From assembly GCF_014655715.1 (NCBI RefSeq), contig NZ_BNBM01000012.1, forward strand, positions 124,001 through 188,000: 64,000 nucleotides of DNA. Reading direction: 5' to 3'. Source of the DNA: Streptomyces lanatus. GTDB taxonomy: Bacteria > Actinomycetota > Actinomycetes > Streptomycetales > Streptomycetaceae. The position numbers and the translations under genes are program-made. This document shows positions 58,461 through 64,000 of this stretch, piece after piece (the first letter of the stretch is position 1; each line of letters starts with the position of its first letter). The notes beneath the pieces are model-generated. The model searched no databases and was not told where the DNA came from. It was given only the letters and a program-made list of their open reading frames with translations.

Positions 58461-59132
58461 CTACGACGGCAGCGGCACCCCCAGTACCGGCAGCAGTCTC
58501 GACGGGCCCCTGTGCAGTAGCCACGGTGGCAGGAGGGACAGCGGGTCGAGGTAGGTCTCGCCTCGCCTCAGACCCCAGTGCACGCATGTTCCCGTGCCGC
58601 AGTGGGACCCGGTCGCCTCCACCGTGCCCACGACCTCGCCTGCCTCCACCTCGTCCCCCTTCCGCACGGCCGCCCGCACCGGCTCGTACGTCGTCCGCAG
58701 CGGCGGATTCCCCGTCCCCGTCAGCTCCACCGACACGACCCCCTTCCCCGCCACCCGGCCCGCGAAGGAGACCCGTCCCGCGGCAACCGCCCGTACCGGT
58801 GTGCCGGCGGGGGCGGACAGGTCCACGCCGCGGTGGCCGCGGCCGTACGTCGTCGCCGGGGGCTCCCAGCCGCGCAGTACCGAGGGACGTACCCCCACGG
58901 GCCATGCCCGGCCGACCGCGGGGACGGTGGGGTCCGGGGCCGGCGCGGCGGGGACGCTCGTGGCGGTCGGGATCAGTCGCGGGACCGGTGCCAGCAAGGC
59001 GGCCGCGGTCAGAAGCAGCAGCAACACCAGCCGCCCCAACAACCGCCCGCCTGGCCCCGCGGGCCATGCCGCCACTGTCCTCCACAAGGCCCTCGCCACC
59101 CCACTCGCCCTCACACACCATTTCGCTCGCAT
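58461..59132 (-). CDS. M23 peptidase-like secreted protein
   Basis: 223 residues. N-terminal hydrophobic segment (~35-52) as signal or anchor, then an M23 (lysostaphin-like) domain: GRGHRGVDLSAPAGTPV with His-x3-Asp zinc ligands, and GTCVHWGLRRGETYLDP. In active enzymes the latter is HxH; here Cys-Val-His replaces the first His, so peptidase activity is uncertain. Start ATG 59132 chosen; GTG 59150 would add 6 residues. Divergent from rpsB. Confidence 0.82.
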   Translation of the reverse strand: MRAKWCVRASGVARALWRTVAAWPAGPGGRLLGRLVLLLLLTAAALLAPVPRLIPTATSVPAAPAPDPTVPAVGRAWPVGVRPSVLRGWEPPATTYGRGHRGVDLSAPAGTPVRAVAAGRVSFAGRVAGKGVVSVELTGTGNPPLRTTYEPVRAAVRKGDEVEAGEVVGTVEATGSHCGTGTCVHWGLRRGETYLDPLSLLPPWLLHRGPSRLLPVLGVPLPS

Positions 59133-59173
59133 GCGAGAACCGTCCCCCACCCCCGCCGATCATGGCCGGTATC

Positions 59174-59200
59174 TGTGGATAACTCCCAGGTTGTGGACAG
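59174..59200. promoter_or_regulatory. Pair of DnaA-box-like sequences upstream of rpsB
   Basis: TGTGGATAA (59174-59182, reverse complement of TTATCCACA) and TGTGGACAG (59192-59200, reverse complement of CTGTCCACA) lie 9 bases apart in the same orientation. Both fit the DnaA-box pattern used in Streptomyces. A possible rpsB -10, TACACT, is at 59230-59235. Confidence 0.5.
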
Positions 59201-59404
59201 CGGCGTCACCCGGTGCTCCTCGGGTCCCGTACACTTCTTCTGGCGATCCGGGTCACCGGGTCGACTTCGCACGCCCCGACACGACCACCGGAAACGGTCC
59301 GTGTCAGCGCCCCTCGGTCCCTAGTGGCACGGCGCATGTGGGCGTCAGGCGCGGGAGCCGTCCGGTCCCCGCGGCACAACCGAGAAATTCAAGGAGATAC
59401 GGCC

Positions 59405-60337
59405 ATGGCCGTCGTCACGATGCGGGAGCTGCTGGAAAGCGGCGTCCACTTCGGTCACCAGACCCGTCGCTGGAACCCGAAGATGAAGCGCTTCATCTTC
59501 ACCGAGCGCAACGGCATCTACATCATCGACCTGCTCCAGTCGCTGTCGTACATCGACCGCGCCTACGAGTTCGTCAAGGAGACCGTCGCCCACGGTGGCA
59601 CGGTCATGTTCGTCGGCACGAAGAAGCAGGCGCAGGAGGCCATCGCCGAGCAGGCCACCCGCGTCGGCATGCCCTACGTCAACCAGCGCTGGCTGGGCGG
59701 CATGCTCACCAACTTCTCGACCGTCTACAAGCGTCTGCAGCGCCTCAAGGAGCTTGAGCAGATCGACTTCGAGGACGTCGCGGCCTCGGGTCTGACCAAG
59801 AAGGAGCTTCTCGTGCTCTCGCGCGAGAAGGCCAAGCTGGAGAAGACCCTCGGTGGTATCCGCGAGATGCAGAAGGTGCCCAGCGCCGTCTGGATCGTGG
59901 ACACCAAGAAGGAGCACATCGCGGTCGGCGAGGCCCGGAAGCTCAACATTCCGGTCGTCGCCATCCTCGACACCAACTGTGACCCTGACGAGGTCGACTA
60001 CAAGATCCCGGGCAACGACGACGCGATCCGCTCCGTCACCCTGCTCACCCGTGTGATCGCCGACGCCGTCGCCGAGGGCCTCATCGCCCGTTCCGGCGTG
60101 GCGACGGAGGGCAAGGGCGAGAAGGCCGCGGGCGAGCCGCTCGCCGAGTGGGAGCGCGACCTGCTCGAGGGCGAGAAGAAGGCCGACGAGGCAGCCGAGA
60201 AGCCGGCTGAGGCCCCTGCCGCCGAGGCTCCCGCCGCCGAGGCCGAGGCCCCGGTTGCTGAGGCCCCCGCTGCCGAGGCCCCGGCTGCCGAGGCTCCTGC
60301 CGCTGAGGCCCCCGCCGCCGAGGGCGAGCAGGCCTGA
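59405..60337 (+). CDS. rpsB: Ribosomal protein uS2
   Basis: 310 residues: S2 core (VTMRELLESGVHFGHQTRRWNPKM, VNQRWLGGMLTNFSTV, DTKKEHIAVGEARKLNIPVVAI) and a long C-terminal tail of AEAP/AAEA repeats, typical of streptomycetes. ATG 59405 with AAGGAG upstream. First gene of rpsB-tsf, closed by a strong stem-loop that would lower read-through into tsf. Confidence 0.96.
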   Translation: MAVVTMRELLESGVHFGHQTRRWNPKMKRFIFTERNGIYIIDLLQSLSYIDRAYEFVKETVAHGGTVMFVGTKKQAQEAIAEQATRVGMPYVNQRWLGGMLTNFSTVYKRLQRLKELEQIDFEDVAASGLTKKELLVLSREKAKLEKTLGGIREMQKVPSAVWIVDTKKEHIAVGEARKLNIPVVAILDTNCDPDEVDYKIPGNDDAIRSVTLLTRVIADAVAEGLIARSGVATEGKGEKAAGEPLAEWERDLLEGEKKADEAAEKPAEAPAAEAPAAEAEAPVAEAPAAEAPAAEAPAAEAPAAEGEQA

Positions 60338-60357
60338 CACCGTCAGCGTCAGTGTTG

Positions 60358-60394
60358 ACGGCGGGGGCGGTGACATGAACTCCGCCCCCGCCGT
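60358..60394 (+). terminator. GC-rich stem-loop between rpsB and tsf
   Basis: Perfect 13-base arms (60358-60370, 60382-60394) with an 11-base loop. No T-tract; may act as an attenuator adjusting the S2:EF-Ts ratio. Confidence 0.65.
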
Positions 60395-60496
60395 TCACCC
60401 GTAGGTCGACGGAAGGTCGGCGGCCCCGGCTACTCCAGGGTCCGTAGACCCCGTAGATCTTCGATCTTCCAGACTTCGAGAAAGATTCACAGACTC

Positions 60497-61333
60497 ATGG
60501 CGAACTACACCGCCGCTGACGTCAAGAAGCTCCGCGAGCTCACCGGCGCCGGCATGATGGACTGCAAGAAGGCGCTGGACGAGGCCGAGGGCAACGTCGA
60601 GAAGGCCGTCGAGGCGCTCCGTATCAAGGGCCAGAAGGGCGTCGCCAAGCGCGAGGGCCGCTCCGCCGAGAACGGCGCCGTGGTCTCCGTCATCGCCGAC
60701 GACAACTCCTCCGGCGTCATCGTCGAGCTGAAGTGCGAGACGGACTTCGTCGCCAAGGGCGAGAAGTTCCAGGCCGTCGCCAACCAGATCGCGCAGCACG
60801 TCGCCGCGACCTCCCCGGCCGACCTCGACGCCCTGCTCGCCTCCGAGATCGAGGCCGGCAAGACCGTCCAGGCGTTCGTGGACGAGGCCAACGCCAACCT
60901 CGGCGAGAAGATCGTCCTGGACCGCTTCGCGCAGTACGCCGACGGTTTCGTCCTCGCGTACATGCACCGCACGATGCCCGACCTGCCCCCGCAGATCGGT
61001 GTCCTCGTCGAGCTCGACAAGCCCAACGCCGAGGTCGCCAAGGGCATCGCCCAGCACATCGCCGCCTTCGCGCCGAAGTACCTCTCCAAGGAGGACGTGC
61101 CGGCCGAGGTCGTCGAGTCCGAGCGCCGCGTCGCCGAGGAGACCACCCGCGCCGAGGGCAAGCCCGAGGCCGCCCTGCCGAAGATCGTCGAGGGTCGCCT
61201 CAACGGCTTCTTCAAGGACGCCACGCTGCTCGGCCAGCCGTACGCGCTCGACAACAAGAAGTCCGTCCAGAAGATCCTGGACGAGGCCGGTGTCACCCTG
61301 AAGCGCTTCGCGCGCATCAAGGTCGGCATCTGA
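60497..61333 (+). CDS. tsf: Elongation factor Ts
   Basis: 278 residues. Exchanges GDP for GTP on EF-Tu. N-terminal LRELTGAGMMDCKKALDEAEG, core ELKCETDFVAKGEKF (TDFV motif contacting EF-Tu), and the C-terminal LLGQPYALDNKKSVQKIL. ATG 60497. Follows rpsB as in most bacteria. Confidence 0.97.
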   Translation: MANYTAADVKKLRELTGAGMMDCKKALDEAEGNVEKAVEALRIKGQKGVAKREGRSAENGAVVSVIADDNSSGVIVELKCETDFVAKGEKFQAVANQIAQHVAATSPADLDALLASEIEAGKTVQAFVDEANANLGEKIVLDRFAQYADGFVLAYMHRTMPDLPPQIGVLVELDKPNAEVAKGIAQHIAAFAPKYLSKEDVPAEVVESERRVAEETTRAEGKPEAALPKIVEGRLNGFFKDATLLGQPYALDNKKSVQKILDEAGVTLKRFARIKVGI

Positions 61334-61498
61334 GTCCGTACCGCGATCGACGCCCCGTCCCGATAGGGTCAGGGGCAGTCGTCGACGGACGACAGCAGAT
61401 CTGACGAGGAGGCCATTGCCGCGCATGGGATGTGAAACTCACCCGAGCCGGCAGTGGCCTTCTTCGTATGTGCACCACGTAACAAAGGCGGGATCTCG

Positions 61499-62257
61499 AT
61501 GACCACCAAGGCCCAGAAGAGCGACGACGGCAAAGTACGCGGCCGGTTTCTGCTGAAGCTGTCCGGAGAGGCCTTCTCCGGTGGCGGGGGCCTCGGCGTC
61601 GACCCGGACGTGGTGCACAAGATCGCCCGCGAGATCGCAGCCGTCGTGCGCGACGGCGCGCAGGTCGCCGTCGTCATCGGCGGCGGCAACTTCTTCCGCG
61701 GCGCCGAACTCCAGCAGCGCGGCATGGACCGGGCCCGCTCCGACTACATGGGCATGCTCGGCACCGTCATGAACTGCCTCGCCCTCCAGGACTTCCTGGA
61801 GAAGGAGGGCATCGACTCCCGGGTGCAGACCGCCATCACCATGGGGCAGGTCGCCGAGCCCTACATCCCGCTGCGTGCCGTACGGCATCTGGAGAAGGGC
61901 CGCGTGGTCATCTTCGGCGCCGGTATGGGCATGCCGTACTTCTCCACCGACACCACCGCCGCCCAGCGCGCCCTGGAGATCGACGCCGAGGCGCTGCTCA
62001 TGGGCAAGAACGGTGTCGACGGGGTCTACGACTCCGACCCCAAGACCAACCCGGACGCCGTCAAGTTCGACTCCCTCGGCTACGGCGAGGTCATCACGCG
62101 CGATCTGAAGGTCGCCGACGCCACGGCGGTCACGCTGTGCCGCGACAACAAGCTGCCGATCCTCGTCTTCGAGCTTCTGGCGGAGGGCAATATCGCCCGC
62201 GCCGTCAAGGGTGAGAAGATCGGCACGCTTGTGGGTGAGCAGGGCGGTCGGAGCTGA
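61499..62257 (+). CDS. pyrH: UMP kinase
   Basis: 252 residues. Phosphorylates UMP to UDP; hexameric amino-acid-kinase fold. KLSGEAFSGGGG at the start, GGGNFFRGAELQQRGMDRA, MGMLGTVMNCLALQ, GTGMP-like GAGMGMPYFSTDTTAA, and MGKNGVDGVYDSDPK. ATG 61499 chosen (MTTKAQKSDDGKVR) with a G-rich stretch upstream. Precedes frr, as usual. Confidence 0.96.
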   Translation: MTTKAQKSDDGKVRGRFLLKLSGEAFSGGGGLGVDPDVVHKIAREIAAVVRDGAQVAVVIGGGNFFRGAELQQRGMDRARSDYMGMLGTVMNCLALQDFLEKEGIDSRVQTAITMGQVAEPYIPLRAVRHLEKGRVVIFGAGMGMPYFSTDTTAAQRALEIDAEALLMGKNGVDGVYDSDPKTNPDAVKFDSLGYGEVITRDLKVADATAVTLCRDNKLPILVFELLAEGNIARAVKGEKIGTLVGEQGGRS

Positions 62258-62434
62258 CGCTTCGACAACTCCACGAACGAACCCGTCCGGGGGACGGACG
62301 GGGCGGACCCTGACCGGGGGATGGACAATGTCCTGCCGGTCGGGAACCGTGCAGGAAGAAGACGCGACGCAGCCGGCCGCCGCCCCACCGAGGAACCGCA
62401 GCCGGGCCTTACTCAAGACACGCAGGAGCAAGTG

Positions 62435-62992
62435 GTGATCGAAGAGACCCTCCTCGAGGCCGAGGAGAAGATGGAGAAGGCCGTCGTGGTCGCCAAGGAG
62501 GACTTCGCCGCGATCCGCACCGGTCGTGCGCACCCGGCGATGTTCAACAAGATCGTGGCCGACTACTACGGTGCGCCGACGCCGATCAACCAGCTGGCTT
62601 CGTTCTCCGTGCCGGAGCCGCGCATGGCGGTCGTGACCCCGTTCGACAAGAGCGCGCTGCGCAACATCGAGCAGGCGATCCGCGACTCCGACCTCGGCGT
62701 CAACCCGAGCAACGACGGCAACATCATCCGAGTGGTGTTCCCCGAACTCACCGAGGAGCGCCGCCGCGACTACATCAAGGTCGCCAAGGGCAAGGGCGAG
62801 GACGCCAAGGTGTCCATCCGCTCCGTCCGCCGCAAGGCCAAGGACGCCATCGACAAGCTGATCAAGGACGGCGAGATCGGCGAGGACGAGGGCCGCCGCG
62901 CGGAGAAGGAGCTCGACGACACCACGCACAAGTACGTCGCTCAGGTGGACGAGCTCCTCAAGCACAAGGAAGCCGAGCTGCTCGAGGTCTGA
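62435..62992 (+). CDS. frr: Ribosome recycling factor
   Basis: 185 residues, the standard size. Splits post-termination ribosomes with EF-G. IEETLLEAEEKMEKAV, IRTGRAHPAMFNKI, SNDGNIIRVVFPELTEERR. GTG 62435 gives VIEETLLEAE with AGGAG upstream; an adjacent in-frame GTG at 62432 is less likely. Stop overlaps the start of cdsA (TGATG). Confidence 0.96.
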   Translation: MIEETLLEAEEKMEKAVVVAKEDFAAIRTGRAHPAMFNKIVADYYGAPTPINQLASFSVPEPRMAVVTPFDKSALRNIEQAIRDSDLGVNPSNDGNIIRVVFPELTEERRRDYIKVAKGKGEDAKVSIRSVRRKAKDAIDKLIKDGEIGEDEGRRAEKELDDTTHKYVAQVDELLKHKEAELLEV

Positions 62993-64000
62993 TGAACGAC
63001 TCTTCCTGGGGGGCGCCGCCCGGGGCCGGGCAGGCCGGGTACTGGGGGACCTCCGAGCGTGGACCTGTCCAGGGGGCTGCCCCGGCGGGTCCCGCGTACG
63101 ATGCGCCTCAGGCGCAGCACACTCGCCCCATGCCCATCGTGCCCGACGTACCCGCGTATGGCGGAGACCAGGATGACGACCGGGGGGCCGCTCGGCTGAG
63201 TGGCCCCTTGTTCCACGGTCGGTCGCCGCAGTCGCGGCCTCATGACATGCCGCAGGCGCGGCCCTCAGAAGCGGCGCCGCAGAATCCGGAGCCCATGCAC
63301 GACGCCCCGCAGCCGGCGCCCCCGCCGCAGAAGAAGAGCGCGGGGCGCGACCTGGGTGCGGCCATAGGGGTCGGCGTCGGGCTGGGCGTGGTCATCGTCG
63401 CCTCCCTGTTCGTCGTCAAGGCCGTGTTCGTCGGCGTCGTTGCGGTCGCCGTCGTCGTGGGCCTGTGGGAGCTGACCAAGCGGCTGGAGGAACGCAAGAG
63501 CATCAAGGCGCCGCTCGTCCCGCTCGCCCTCGGCGGTGCCGCCATGGTCGTCGCCGGATACGTCCGGGGGGCCGAGGGCGCCTGGGTGGCGATGGCGCTG
63601 ACCGCGCTGGCGGTACTGGTCTGGCGGATGACCGAACCGCCGGAGGGCTACCTCAGGGACGTCACCGCCGGTGTCTTCGCCGCGTTCTACGTACCGTTCC
63701 TGGCCACGTTCGTCGCGATGATGCTGACGGCCGACGACGGCCCTTGGCGCGTCCTGACGTTCCTGCTGCTCACGGTCGTCAGCGACACCGGTGCCTACGC
63801 CGTCGGCTGGCGCTTCGGCACGCACAAGCTCGCCCCGCGCATCAGCCCCGGCAAGACCCGCGAGGGCCTGCTCGGCGCGGTGAGCTTCGCGATGGTGGCG
63901 GGCGCGCTGTGCATGGAGTTCCTGATCGACGACGGCACCTGGTGGCAGGGCCTGCTCCTGGGCCTCGCGGTCGCCGGCAGCGCCACGCTGGGCGACCTCG
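62992..64000 (+). CDS. cdsA: Phosphatidate cytidylyltransferase, 3' truncated by window end
   Basis: Open from ATG 62992 to the window edge (336 codons). Makes CDP-diacylglycerol from phosphatidic acid and CTP. A Gly/Pro/Gln/Asp-rich cytoplasmic head of ~120 residues is followed by membrane helices starting at about GAAIGVGVGLGVVIV, then WELTKRLEERK, SDTGAYAVGWRFG and ISPGKTREGLLGAV, which match the family; the C-terminal signature after SATLGDL is cut off. Start overlaps frr. Because it has no stop here, the length cannot be judged. Confidence 0.93.
   Translation, partial: MNDSSWGAPPGAGQAGYWGTSERGPVQGAAPAGPAYDAPQAQHTRPMPIVPDVPAYGGDQDDDRGAARLSGPLFHGRSPQSRPHDMPQARPSEAAPQNPEPMHDAPQPAPPPQKKSAGRDLGAAIGVGVGLGVVIVASLFVVKAVFVGVVAVAVVVGLWELTKRLEERKSIKAPLVPLALGGAAMVVAGYVRGAEGAWVAMALTALAVLVWRMTEPPEGYLRDVTAGVFAAFYVPFLATFVAMMLTADDGPWRVLTFLLLTVVSDTGAYAVGWRFGTHKLAPRISPGKTREGLLGAVSFAMVAGALCMEFLIDDGTWWQGLLLGLAVAGSATLGDL

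Noticed and set aside
1..64000. CRISPR array, prophage, insertion sequence or biosynthetic cluster
   Set aside because: No regularly spaced repeats, integrase, transposase, terminase or NRPS/PKS genes were seen on either strand.

Overview
The window is a stretch of high-GC actinobacterial chromosome that looks like Streptomyces. The evidence is strong third-position GC, many GTG starts, ATGA and TGATG stop-start overlaps, and signature genes: whiG, nsdA, rnc (absB-type), a sip signal-peptidase cluster, actinobacterial glnK-glnD, and class-C+ zinc ribosomal proteins. From memory, the gene order follows the conserved core between gpsA and cdsA of Streptomyces chromosomes (roughly SCO5559 to SCO5628 in S. 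coelicolor). That correspondence is recalled, not computed.

Layout. 1-5.2 kb: end of an acyltransferase gene, gpsA, ddlA, a DUF3515 lipoprotein, an Lrp/AsnC ligand-binding protein, thiL-thiD. 5.2-12.1 kb: rpmB, a DAK2/FakA-like kinase, then a reverse-strand pair made of a divergent HSP90-family ATPase and a large TPR protein. 12.3-20.6 kb: recG (interrupted by an intein), rsmD, coaD, a DivIVA-like coiled-coil protein, DUF177-rpmF, rnc, mutM. 20.6-23.4 kb: an HxlR regulator divergent from a flavodoxin-type oxidoreductase, a secreted CAP-domain protein, acylphosphatase. 23.4-32.3 kb: a structured non-coding stretch with a tRNA-like relic, a tiny coiled-coil protein, smc, a glcP-type sugar permease, an LLM flavin oxidoreductase, ftsY. 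32.4-41.2 kb: a prim-pol-domain protein divergent from nsdA, then amtB-glnK-glnD and ffh. 41.2-45.9 kb: an FtsH protease, a methyltransferase, a ProRS-type pseudogene, a SprT-like protein. 46.1-56.5 kb: rpsP-khpA-rimM-trmD-rplS, four consecutive type I signal peptidases, a NUDIX protein, DUF2469, yraN, comM/yifB, dprA. 56.8-64 kb: whiG, a TetR regulator, an M23 peptidase-like protein, rpsB-tsf-pyrH-frr, and cdsA running off the end.

How the genes work together. Most of the window is housekeeping: ribosome assembly and translation (L28, L32, S16, L19, S2, EF-Ts, RRF, RimM, TrmD, RsmD, RNase III), membrane targeting and secretion (Ffh, FtsY, four signal peptidases), phospholipid precursors (GpsA, CdsA), wall precursor (Ddl), chromosome maintenance (RecG, SMC, MutM, DprA, YraN), and nitrogen control (AmtB-GlnK-GlnD behind a well-matched GlnR site). 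WhiG and NsdA link the region to sporulation and antibiotic control.

Most unusual elements: (1) a 338-residue intein with an intact LAGLIDADG endonuclease inside the Walker A motif of RecG, carrying the Trp/Cys/Thr residues of class 3 inteins and no N-terminal nucleophile; (2) a copy of a Streptomyces dispersed repeat translated in frame inside the SMC hinge, with a sister copy just after recG; (3) the HSP90-like/TPR pair; (4) an internally deleted prolyl-tRNA synthetase relic; (5) a recurrent palindrome CACGCGCGCGTG. No CRISPR array, prophage, insertion sequence or rRNA was seen.
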